Part shown: positions 1-6,434 of the stretch, one piece after another
Layout: each line of letters starts with the position of its first letter
Numbering within the stretch: position 1 is the stretch's first letter
NCBI GenBank assembly: GCA_047616325.1
Contig: JBLHGN010000196.1
Location: 1-7,027, forward strand
Length of the DNA stretch: 7,027 nucleotides
Source of the DNA: JBLHGN01 sp047616325
GTDB lineage: Bacteria; Pseudomonadota; Gammaproteobacteria; Pseudomonadales; Cellvibrionaceae
Direction: 5' to 3'
Made by a program: the position numbers and the translations under genes
The notes under the pieces: model-generated
What the model was told of the DNA's origin: nothing
Database searches by the model: none
Seen by the model: only the letters and a program-made list of their open reading frames with translations

Positions 1-373
1 TTCGAAAAGTAAGGTGAAGCCACTTCCGGGTCGAGCCCAAGGTACATCAATTTGTTTGACGCCACATCAATGAGCGCAGTTAACTCGTGGAACACGAGCA
101 TGAAGATAAGTCTGATGTTGAAAAAAAATTCATATGTCGCCAAGACTTTTTTTTTGCATCATGAGCTTTGGCAGGCTTAGCGCAGCAAGGGCAAAGAAAT
201 TCACTGCCACGTTCAAAATCAATCCCTATATTCAGCTTTTTAGCTTTTAGTGAAAAATCTAAATTTGACACATGCCAACGTAACTGAAGTCCTAATGCGG
301 CTGCAAACAATTCTTGCTCTTGAATCATTCCTATTCTCACTGTTAACGGGGGGGAAGCCATATTATAATCCAT
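1..373 (-). pseudogene. ISL3-family transposase, N-terminal fragment, disrupted and cut by the window edge
   Basis: The reading frame gives the typical ISL3 transposase opening: ELFAAALGL, then WHVSNLDF, a CPCC zinc-type cluster (about residues 61-64) and SWRHMNFF. At the run of eight A at 121-128 (eight T on the coding strand) the frame shifts and soon ends. Removing one T restores the expected continuation, QHQTYLHARVPRVNCAH. That frame then meets TGA at 67-69, where the family normally reads straight on; a 3-base insertion (CATTGATGT for CATTGT) would explain it. After the stop the frame continues as CGVKQIDVPWARPGSG to the window edge. The catalytic DDE region lies outside the window. The ATG at 373 overlaps the terminal repeat, so the ATG at 328 (MIQEQEL) may be the real start. 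Two lesions in 70 bases argue for a pseudogene, although the T8 run alone could be a sequencing or slippage artefact. Confidence 0.85.
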
Positions 374-391
374 GTGGAATAGCGAAGAACC
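370..391. repeat. Probable terminal inverted repeat of the ISL3 element
   Basis: Read on the minus strand this segment begins GGTTCTTCGCTATTCCAC, which has the GG(T/C)TCTTC-type start of ISL3 ends, and it lies directly before the transposase start. The element would therefore end at 391. The 8-base target duplication usual for ISL3 would be ATTTATTC (392-399), but its partner is outside the window. The identification rests on the transposase next to it and on recalled family patterns. Confidence 0.6.
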
Positions 392-404
392 ATTTATTCA
401 GATC

Positions 405-1682
405 TTAAGCATGAGCGACTGGTATATCACACCATTCGGTTGTGAAGCTCGGCGTCTTCTTTTCTGATCTTGGTTGCCAACGGCTTCCCTTTTTTTGGCT
501 CGCGCCGGTTACAGTCCCAAGCCCATAACGCTGGTTAATGGCATCTATGGTCTCCATCAACTGTTCTTTTTTTTCACTGGCGCCCGTTGGAGCGGCAAAT
601 AGGTCGGGTTCAACCTCATTACGGAGAATGATTTTATTGATCTCTACACCTGTTTTTGTATAGTCATAACCGTAGCGGAATATTTCTTTAAACAGGTCAC
701 TGGCCAAGCGGATCAACACCGTGAAATCAGAGGTCGGTACAGCAATAGAGCGGCTGAGCGTTTTTGAATAACGGGGCCCGTCAGCCTTAAACATGTTTGT
801 TTGTACGGTCACACTTAGGGACCCCGCGACTGCATCTTGCGCTCTCAACTTCCTGGCGGCTCTTTCCACGTGATGGCTAATTGAGGCGATGAGCGTTTCA
901 GGGTCCTGCATGGGACGGCCCAAACTCCGTGACGCAATAATCGATTTATTGGTTACAGCATCTTCTTCGAACGGGAATATCTGCTCACCACCTAATTCAA
1001 GTGCGGTACGATAAAGCATTACACCGAAGCTCTTTTTTACCTTGTCCGGCCCGAAGGAGGCTAAATCCAGTGCCGTTATTATTCCAGCTTTATTCAACCT
1101 TCCTGCACTGGCTTTGCCAACCCCCCAGATATCGCCAACGGGAGTGATGGCTAGTAATTTGTCGCGCCGAGTTGGGTCTGTATAAAGATCAACAACACCA
1201 TTGCAGGCGGGGAATTTTTTTGCGCCATTGTTTGCAGCTTTGGCCAGAGTTCTATTGCAAGCCACACCAACACAGCATTTCACCCCGGTCCACTGCAACA
1301 CTGTCTTACGGATCATTTGTGAATAGGCCGCTAGATCCTGATGCTCTAGTCCATCATACAAAAGAAAGCTTTCATCAATGCTATATTTCGACGCTCGGGG
1401 AACCAGCTCAGCAAGCACATCAGATACGCGCTGACTCAGGTCTGTTATCAGTGCGTAGTTGGCCGACCTTGCAACTAAGCCATGAGTGCTCTCCAGGTGC
1501 TTTACCTTGAAATAAGGCTCAGCCATCTTAATACCCAAGGACTTAGCTTCAAGGCTTCGAGCTACAATCATTCCATCATTACTGCCAGCAATCACCAGCG
1601 GTTTATTTCTAAGACTTAAATCGTAAGCCGCGTGAGCCGTTGCGAAAAAATTGTTGGCATCAATCAATGCAAAAATACTCAT
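405..1682 (-). CDS. umuC: UmuC-like Y-family DNA polymerase (Pol V catalytic subunit)
   Basis: The 425-residue length matches full UmuC/MucB/RulB proteins. UmuC with a UmuD' dimer forms Pol V, which copies past damaged bases at the cost of mutations. The metal-binding carboxylates are present: Asp8 (LIDANNFF) and Asp103-Glu104 (YSIDESF). SNDGMIVARSLEAKSLG (34-50) is the fingers-side conserved block, RTLAKAANNGAKKF lies in the palm, IWGVGKASAGRLNKAGI is the helix-hairpin-helix segment, and SRSLGR to about 345 is the little finger. EPDLFA near 360 fits a clamp-binding motif. The C-terminal W-(x)n-SFTTEWCDIPVA pattern shows the tail is complete. Phe13 sits at the usual Tyr steric-gate position, and His17 replaces the Glu normally ending the FYASCE block. 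The ATG overlaps the umuD stop (ATGA, 1679-1682), indicating translational coupling. The ISL3 element ends 13 bases after the stop. Confidence 0.93.
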   Translation of the reverse strand: MSIFALIDANNFFATAHAAYDLSLRNKPLVIAGSNDGMIVARSLEAKSLGIKMAEPYFKVKHLESTHGLVARSANYALITDLSQRVSDVLAELVPRASKYSIDESFLLYDGLEHQDLAAYSQMIRKTVLQWTGVKCCVGVACNRTLAKAANNGAKKFPACNGVVDLYTDPTRRDKLLAITPVGDIWGVGKASAGRLNKAGIITALDLASFGPDKVKKSFGVMLYRTALELGGEQIFPFEEDAVTNKSIIASRSLGRPMQDPETLIASISHHVERAARKLRAQDAVAGSLSVTVQTNMFKADGPRYSKTLSRSIAVPTSDFTVLIRLASDLFKEIFRYGYDYTKTGVEINKIILRNEVEPDLFAAPTGASEKKEQLMETIDAINQRYGLGTVTGASQKKGSRWQPRSEKKTPSFTTEWCDIPVAHA

Positions 1683-2077
1683 TGAAGTTTTACAAACTGT
1701 TTAATTGCGGATGTGACAACTCCCGTTATTTCGATACCCTCTGTGAAGACTTGTGGTGTTTGGCCAGTTGCCTTATGAAGTTCGACACCATCTTTAGTGA
1801 CAAGTAGATTCCGGACAACAAATTGCCCATCGACAACAGCAACCACTATGTGGCCAGCAACAGGCGTGATGGATCTGTCGAGCACTAAAATGTCTCCGTT
1901 ACTGACCCCGCCGCCTTCCATATCGTCGCCATTAACACGCATAAATACAGTAGCAGCAGGTTTTGACACCAGCAGCGCATTCAAATCTAACGCTGGGGTT
2001 AAATAATCATCATACGACCCACCAAATCCTGCGGTAGGCCGGCTAGACTTCTTAGGTTGATCCGGGTTCTTGACCAT
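1679..2077 (-). CDS. umuD: UmuD-like Pol V accessory protein lacking the Ser-Lys self-cleavage dyad
   Basis: The 132-residue protein follows UmuD along its length: AGF (16-18) at the scissile region, DLNALLVSKPAATVF (31-45), NGDDMEGGGVSNGDILVLD (49-67), GHIVVAVVDGQFVVRNL (75-91) and ITGVV near the end. In E. coli UmuD the nucleophile is Ser60 (GDSM) and the general base Lys97 (FTVKKL). Here these positions are Asp52 (GDDM, codon GAT) and Arg89 (FVVRNL), so RecA-stimulated self-cleavage should be impossible. The arm before the Ala-Gly site is 16 residues instead of 24. The fold-defining glycines and acidic residues are kept, and the frame is intact and coupled to umuC, so this looks like a maintained variant, not decay. 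I chose ATG 2077 over the in-frame GTG at 2086 because it is preceded by GGTGAT at proper spacing. Confidence 0.88.
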   Translation of the reverse strand: MVKNPDQPKKSSRPTAGFGGSYDDYLTPALDLNALLVSKPAATVFMRVNGDDMEGGGVSNGDILVLDRSITPVAGHIVVAVVDGQFVVRNLLVTKDGVELHKATGQTPQVFTEGIEITGVVTSAIKQFVKLQ

Positions 2078-2081
2078 ATTT

Positions 2082-2087
2082 ATCACC
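2082..2087 (-). promoter_or_regulatory. Shine-Dalgarno site deciding the umuD start
   Basis: GGTGAT on the minus strand matches the 3' half of the ideal AAGGAGGTGAT pairing sequence and ends four bases before ATG 2077. The alternative GTG at 2086 would lie only about 15 bases from the expected transcription start, with no purine-rich site in front of it. Confidence 0.55.
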
Positions 2088-2088
2088 G

Positions 2089-2104
2089 CTGTACATTAAT
2101 ACAG
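2089..2104 (-). promoter_or_regulatory. LexA (SOS) box of umuDC
   Basis: The sequence CTGTATTAATGTACAG (minus strand) is a perfect CTGT-N8-ACAG with an AT-rich core, the gammaproteobacterial LexA operator consensus. It starts three bases past the -10 box and covers the expected transcription start, so bound LexA would block initiation. It lies 12 bases upstream of the umuD ATG. This indicates DNA-damage induction of umuDC by RecA-stimulated LexA cleavage. Confidence 0.92.
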
Positions 2105-2107
2105 TTG

Positions 2108-2135
2108 AGTATAAGGCTTACACCAGCGAAGTCAA
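2108..2135 (-). promoter_or_regulatory. Sigma-70-type promoter of umuDC
   Basis: On the minus strand a -35 box TTGACT (2130-2135) and a -10 box TATACT (2108-2113) are separated by 16 bases; each matches five of six consensus bases. Initiation is expected near 2101, inside the LexA box. The promoter is strong on paper, as is usual for tightly LexA-repressed genes. Confidence 0.8.
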
Positions 2136-2235
2136 AACGGCACCCGAAAACGAGAATAGCAGGACGCGACAGTGCCGAGGCGATATTGTCCGATGGCGAT
2201 AAGCAATAGCGGAGTGCCGGAAGCCGAGCTTGTAA

Positions 2236-2930
2236 ATACTGCATATCAAATAATCCCGAGGAGTACAACACCCCATCCTTAGACAAGGAGCGTTCCAGCG
2301 AGGACAATGGCGTTGCTACTATAACCCCTAGCAGGTGTTTAGCCTGCCGAAAATTGACCTCGCCAATCATTTCGAACAGTGTCGCTAGGCCGTTATTTTA
2401 GTGAATGGCCGCCGCCAGGTGCAGCAACAGCGTGTCTGTGGGGGGAAATGAAAGGGATTTCTGCAGCAACTGGATATTGCACAAAATAATGTCTTCCACG
2501 TGTGGAGTCGAGCCGTCCAGTCGCACTAAGTGTTCATCCATTTTATGGCTAAGCTTTTTTCGGCCCTCAGGCTGGAAACGCAACTCATTGTCGTGGTAGT
2601 CCAACAAGCCGACAGTTTGTAAGATATCAAAATTGGACAACACGCAGTGAGTCTCGAAGAAGCGCTATCTGAAGTTAAGCCGCAACAGCACTCCCAAGCC
2701 CCACGCGTCACGAAAGTACTACACAAATGGTCAATGGAGGCGTTTGCTGCTGACGGTTCCCCTGCGGGGTCTACCTGTAAATGCTCGCTTGTAATGGCTT
2801 ACCCTAGCTCGCTTATTCGTCCTAAATTTGGTTGTTTATGCTCTCAGTCTTTCGCGCATAAGGTGAAATATTGGAGATCATCTATAAACTGTGCAATATA
2901 CCGCATTTCGTCGGCGACGTATTAGTCACT
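2236..2930 (-). pseudogene. Decayed gene, possibly the N-terminal region of an AAA-family ATPase
   Basis: A protein-like reading continues over about 230 codons but is broken. It runs MRYIAQFIDDLQYFT, stop TGA (2844-2846), EHKQPNLGRISELG, stop TAA (2799-2801), SEHLQVDPAGEPSAANASID, a frame change near 2715, FRDAWGLGVLLRL, stop TAG (2665-2667), RFFETHCVLSNFDILQTVGL, stop TAA (2398-2400), then LFEMIGEVNFRQAKHLLGV and LSSLERSLSKDGVLYSSGL. The segment from 2400 to 2238 resembles the helical region that precedes the Walker box in a group of large AAA ATPases (L-x-x-aL-x-x-dG-x-L-x-x-sGL). No Walker motif follows: coherent sequence ends near 2238, and the umuD promoter begins about 100 bases on. 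Two of the stops could be CAA or CAG codons after one C-to-T change. Decay is much more certain than the family. Confidence 0.45.
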
Positions 2931-3044
2931 TAAATAAGCACGCCAAGCCCATACTTTGCGGGTTGCTCGTTATGGCTTGCAGGACTATATAGAAGTAAGC
3001 TGAAAGTCAGGGATAGAATCAAGAGGCCAAGTTAGCGGCAATAA

Positions 3045-3262
3045 CTATTTCCAGGTCGAGCAAAAAAAGGGGAACATTTAAAACCCGTATCGTTAAGTCT
3101 TGAGTGGCTCAGCTTGGTCTGTCGCCCAATGGCTATGGCACCCATTCTACACGCAGAACAAAGGTAATACTCATATACAAACGAACAATAAATTTACGCG
3201 CCAATCAAAAAACCCACAGAATACTTTCTCGCGTTGATTCGAATACGCTTCGCAGAAAGGGT
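3045..3262 (+). pseudogene. Fossil tyrosine recombinase (phage-type integrase), C-terminal fragment
   Basis: The remnant reads LFPGRAKKGEHL (3045-3080), shifts frame near 3080-3085, then reads RIVKS, stop TGA at 3101-3103 where relatives have Trp, then VAQLGLSPNGYGTHSTRRTK and LIYKRTINLRA (to about 3200). This matches the common integrase pattern FPGR...HL-(R)IVKSWV-GL-P-YGTHS-RRTK-LIY-RT-NLRA. THSTRR is the HxxR catalytic box. After NLRA the usual LLGHTKLEST-RYL segment with the catalytic His is missing; RVDSNTLRRK may be a piece of the following GVDVDDAL region. No catalytic Tyr is seen, and an in-frame TAA (3042-3044) and TAG occur just upstream. The protein cannot be functional. It shows the neighbourhood was once part of an integrative element. 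Confidence 0.7.
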
Positions 3263-3265
3263 ATA

Positions 3266-3335
3266 CTACTTAGCTCAACGTCAACACCGTTGCGTAGCAC
3301 ACTGCTGAGAATACAACGCTCAGAGAGCTAAGTAG
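3266..3335. other. 70-base nested inverted-repeat element
   Basis: A perfect 11-base stem, CTACTTAGCTC (3266-3276) with GAGCTAAGTAG (3325-3335), encloses 48 bases that contain two smaller hairpins: AACG/CGTT (3277-3280 with 3288-3291) and CTGAG/CTCAG (3305-3309 with 3319-3323). The folded form would be a three-way junction of roughly tRNA size, but there is no T-loop, anticodon arm or CCA end, so it is not a tRNA. It lies directly after the integrase fossil. It could be a recombination site, a small structured RNA or the end of a small mobile element; the sequence does not decide. Confidence 0.45.
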
Positions 3336-3887
3336 ATCAATGAATAGAACTCCACCCTTATACCTATAACGATAAACGCAATGGCATAGCACATTATTTT
3401 CGGTATTTAATACATGACGGGGGAAATAATCGGGGCGCAGACGCATCGACACCAGTAATTGTTATCTTTCTTAAATGTTGTAGAGAAACAGACACCTAAT
3501 AACCTGGGTCTTCACCTCACCGTAGATAATGATGCAATGCATAGACATGCAAAATAAAGTCGTGGTTGGAGCGAAAAAAAATAGTAACATTGCACTTCAT
3601 TCCAACAAGTTTATCTTGGTTGAATTTAGTTGAAATTTTCTTCGGTTTATTAATAGAAAAATAATTGTGACGTGTAATTTTCACCTCGGTTAACGATCCG
3701 GTGATTTCGATCATGAAGCAAATAGCATTGCACAATGATAATTTAAAGCGGTTTAATACGCTGCATTAGTGCTTGCCAGGTTGCGTTTTAAGTATTTTCA
3801 TCAGCCACACTATTTTGCTAAACTACGCCGAAATTAACGAACAAGCTCAGAGCCCACTTTACGAGCACCAACGCGAAGAACATTTTA
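3336..3887. other. Intergenic stretch without a convincing gene
   Basis: About 550 AT-rich bases separate the nested repeat from the helicase gene. A minus-strand frame (3517-3735, TTG start; internal ATG at 3714) could encode about 65 residues beginning MIEITGSLTEVKITRHNYF. It has no ribosome binding site and resembles nothing I know. No tRNA, CRISPR or clear terminator is visible. The right end must contain the helicase promoter. Confidence 0.4.
3728..3757 (+). promoter_or_regulatory. Possible promoter for the helicase gene
   Basis: TTGCAC (3728-3733) and TTTAAT (3752-3757) are 18 bases apart. The -10 box matches five of six consensus bases, but the -35 is poor beyond TTG. The 5' leader would be about 125 bases. 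A weaker alternative is TAAACT near 3820, with no good -35. Confidence 0.25.
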
Positions 3888-5591
3888 ATGAAATTACAAC
3901 CAAGACCCTACCAAAATACGGCCGTCGACGAAGTCTATACTCGCTACAAAAACAAGCATAGAAAACTGCTACTTTATCTTCCTACAGGAGCAGGAAAAAC
4001 AGTGATAGCGTCCTTAATCATTGAAAAGCTCTTAGAACAGCCAAATTTCGGCAAAGTGCTGTTTATTGCACATCGAGAAGAAATTTTAGATCAAACAGTC
4101 AAAACGCTAAAAAACAATCTATCACATATATCAATCGATATTGAACAGGGAAAAAGAAGTTCAGAAAAGAAGTCAAAAATTACTGTCGCCTCCGTGCAGT
4201 CACTAATAACACGCAAAGAAAAATTTAACCCTAAAGAATTTTCGCTGATCATTTGTGATGAATGCCACCGAGCACTGTCCCCCAGTTGGACAGAAGTTAT
4301 TCAACATTTTCATAACAATGGAAAGCCTGACACCCTGTTACTGGGCATGACAGCAACGCCACAAAGAACAGACGGCCGATCGGCCGTGACCATCTTTAAT
4401 GAGATCGCTTTTGAAATTTCACGGGCAGAACTCCAAGACTTGGGCTTCCTCGTCCCCATGCATTATTACACGGTTCAAACAAAACTTGGGCTCGATAAAG
4501 TTAAGATGAATGCAGGCGATTTCCAGGTCAAGGCATTATCTACAATAATGAATTACCCTGAAGTTCGAGCCCTGACACTAAGAGCTTGGCAAGAAAAGGG
4601 AGCGGAGAAAAAAACGATCGTTTTTTGCGCCGGTGTGGAACATGCCCATCAAATAGCCAAAGACATGACAAATATCGGTGTAAACGCGGCTGCTATAGAT
4701 GGAAAAACTCAAGATAGAAAATTACTTTTAAGTGATTTTCAAAAAGGGAAAATTCAGGTACTAACGAATTACGGGGTTCTAACCGAAGGATTTGATGACC
4801 CAACGGTTGAATGTATCCTGTTGGCCCGCCCAACAACCTCCCCTCTGGTGTATAACCAATGTGTTGGCAGAGGCTTGAGGATAGCCCCCTCCAAAAGTGC
4901 CTGTGTCGTTATCGATATCATCGACAGAAGCACCAATCAATTACAATATGGTGCGTCGGAACTAGCTGGATTACCAAAAAAATGGCAATCGAAAGGTCGC
5001 GATCCTTTTCGTGAAAACAACGCCTTAAAAAAAATAAAAGTTACGTCATCCGAGGCCTTTCTACACATAAGAAATGCTGAATGTTTAGAAGAAGTGCAGT
5101 CGATTTTAATGAGCTTACCACCAGAAATCGTTACGGCGGGTCTGGACGGCGAACCAGTGCTTCATTATGCGCCATCTGAAACTTTCGTTTCTACAGAAAA
5201 TGCACGTAAAGCGTGTATTGCTCTTCTTAAGCAAGCCAGCGCTAGATTCAAAGACCTAACTATTGAAGAAGGTACCATTCAGATATCGTTTCACTCTCCA
5301 GAAATCAATAACGAGCGGTTTGAATACTTACAATGGCACCTACAACGCATATCTAACAGAACCATTTTCTACAAAAAACCACTCGGTCGAAAAGTTAAAC
5401 CCAAGGTATTATTGCAATCTATGGTGTCAAAAACGCACAAACTGAAGAACTTTGACTTTAATGAAAAGAATAATACTGTGAGCGTTTTAATTGAGGGGCT
5501 TACATCAACTGAGATCGACCAAGTGTCGTCAAATTTTTATAACGAATCTGGGATGCACCTTGATTTAATAGGGCAGCTATCACTTCTGTAG
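3888..5591 (+). CDS. SF2 DEAD/DEAH-type helicase (SSL2/RadD-like)
   Basis: This is an intact 567-residue protein with the full superfamily 2 motif set: RPYQ (6-9, Q-motif-like), PTGAGKT (32-38, Walker A), IAHREEILDQ (60-69, Ia), DECH (124-127, Walker B), TATP (155-158, III), IVFCAGVEHA (244-253, IV), VLTEGFDDP (297-305, V) and QCVGRGLR (324-331, VI with arginine fingers). It should couple ATP hydrolysis to movement on or remodelling of nucleic acid. Motif order and length resemble E. coli RadD (YejH), a repair helicase. About 200 residues follow the helicase core (about 365-567) with no motif I recognise, including lysine-rich stretches that may bind nucleic acid. No zinc cysteine cluster is evident there. 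The ATG is preceded only by a weak GAAGA site 9 bases upstream. There is no partner gene in an operon. A repair role or a phage-defence role is possible; context does not choose. Confidence 0.9.
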   Translation: MKLQPRPYQNTAVDEVYTRYKNKHRKLLLYLPTGAGKTVIASLIIEKLLEQPNFGKVLFIAHREEILDQTVKTLKNNLSHISIDIEQGKRSSEKKSKITVASVQSLITRKEKFNPKEFSLIICDECHRALSPSWTEVIQHFHNNGKPDTLLLGMTATPQRTDGRSAVTIFNEIAFEISRAELQDLGFLVPMHYYTVQTKLGLDKVKMNAGDFQVKALSTIMNYPEVRALTLRAWQEKGAEKKTIVFCAGVEHAHQIAKDMTNIGVNAAAIDGKTQDRKLLLSDFQKGKIQVLTNYGVLTEGFDDPTVECILLARPTTSPLVYNQCVGRGLRIAPSKSACVVIDIIDRSTNQLQYGASELAGLPKKWQSKGRDPFRENNALKKIKVTSSEAFLHIRNAECLEEVQSILMSLPPEIVTAGLDGEPVLHYAPSETFVSTENARKACIALLKQASARFKDLTIEEGTIQISFHSPEINNERFEYLQWHLQRISNRTIFYKKPLGRKVKPKVLLQSMVSKTHKLKNFDFNEKNNTVSVLIEGLTSTEIDQVSSNFYNESGMHLDLIGQLSLL

Positions 5592-5616
5592 CAATCCAAG
5601 GTCTTAGCTGGTCTGT

Positions 5617-6097
5617 TTGCTTAAAGAAAAATCATCTATTTCTATTAAGCCTGGATTCAATTCGGGCGGTTCAAAATGCAATACTAACCGGAAAGTCGCT
5701 TATATGGATTATGAGTATGCTTGTAGCTCGATTGGTCTCACGGCCGCATCAAATTGGGGAACACTCATGAGCGTGTGACAGCATACCACTATTACTTTAG
5801 TGACAGACAAATGCGCCACCTATTACTAAAGAACTATACATAACTCTCTATAAAGAAGATAAGCTAAATGATAGCGAAACCGGAATTGTTACCAATAAGT
5901 GAGAAAATACTGTGATTAAACTCCGAAACCTTTCACCGCGTATGCGAACCTCCCTGTATTCTGAGATTAAAGAGTATAATGATTATCTCGAAGTTCGCGA
6001 AAAGTTCACGAACAGCATAAGAACATATATGAGTCATGCTAACCACAATGACAATTCAATAAAACACGACCTCATGAAAACGGACAATACAAGATAG
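5617..6097 (+). pseudogene. Possible decayed ORF of unknown function after the helicase
   Basis: Three protein-like segments follow one another on the helicase strand. From TTG 5617, the first runs through SSISIKPGFNSGGSKCNTN and VAYMDYEYACSSIGLTAASN to TGA 5776-5778. The same frame continues as QHTTITLVTD to about 5808. A one-base frame change then gives APPITKELYITLYKEDKLND and SETGIVTNK, ending at TGA 5900-5902. In that frame GTG 5912 opens a 61-codon stretch (IKLRNLSPRMRTSLYSEIKE, then YNDYLEVREKFTNS) that ends at 6097. The last piece is rich in charged helical residues and might be a real small protein, but it has no good ribosome binding site. I recognise no family. Chance open frames in AT-rich DNA are a serious alternative. 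Confidence 0.25.
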
Positions 6098-6344
6098 CGA
6101 TTAGAGATACGCTTTCGACTGAAACGGACTTTAAAAAGAAAGCGCCAATGAGCCAGCGTACTTGACTAATTTTCAATAAGTTTTTTTAAGCCTCATTTCG
6201 GCAAAGGCGCGCAAGAAGTCATTTACTCCAATTCACGAAGCGACCCTACACGAACGTTATGGGTTTGTCGGCTGTTAACAACTGCCAAAATAAATCTCAC
6301 TCCTAGTTTTTGATGGGATCACCAATCCTACAAGAAATTGCCTA
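6098..6344. other. Non-coding stretch before the IS66 remnant
   Basis: No gene-like reading was found on either strand. At 6160-6187 a weak AT-rich hairpin (ACTTGA, loop, TCA-AT-AAGT) precedes seven T residues and could be a poor terminator. The same bases also make a promoter-like TTGACT followed 17 bases later by TTTAAG. Neither is strong enough to call. Confidence 0.3.
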
Positions 6345-6434
6345 GTGCGCCGTAACCGTTCATTCGAAGGCGCTCTAGATCGCAGGCACCTTATTCAGTA
6401 GAGTGATCCTAAAATTAATCCCAGAGGACACCCA

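Noticed and set aside
1172..1510. Plus-strand 112-codon open frame opposite umuC
   Set aside because: It is a shadow of the umuC coding strand and has no independent protein-like motifs or ribosome site.
1797..2006. Plus-strand open frame opposite umuD
   Set aside because: Antisense shadow of umuD; Thr/Ser-rich composition follows from the opposite strand.
2647..2925. Plus-strand 92-codon open frame
   Set aside because: The minus-strand reading across the same bases is far more protein-like and shows decay lesions; the plus-strand product has no recognisable feature or good ribosome site.
3225..3262. TTCGAAT resembling a tRNA T-loop next to the integrase fossil
   Set aside because: The flanking bases do not form the five-pair T stem plus acceptor strand and there is no CCA, so it is neither a tRNA end nor a clear tRNA attachment site; the bases read as part of the integrase relic.
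3266..3335. Integron attC site
   Set aside because: The outer stem lacks the RYYYAAC and GTTRRRY core sequences and no integron integrase is seen.
3517..3735. Minus-strand 72-codon frame that could be a small protein
   Set aside because: It needs a TTG start without a ribosome binding site and resembles no family; mentioned only in the intergenic entry.
3773..3961. 62-codon frame overlapping the helicase start
   Set aside because: It runs into the helicase gene in another frame and has no ribosome site or protein character.
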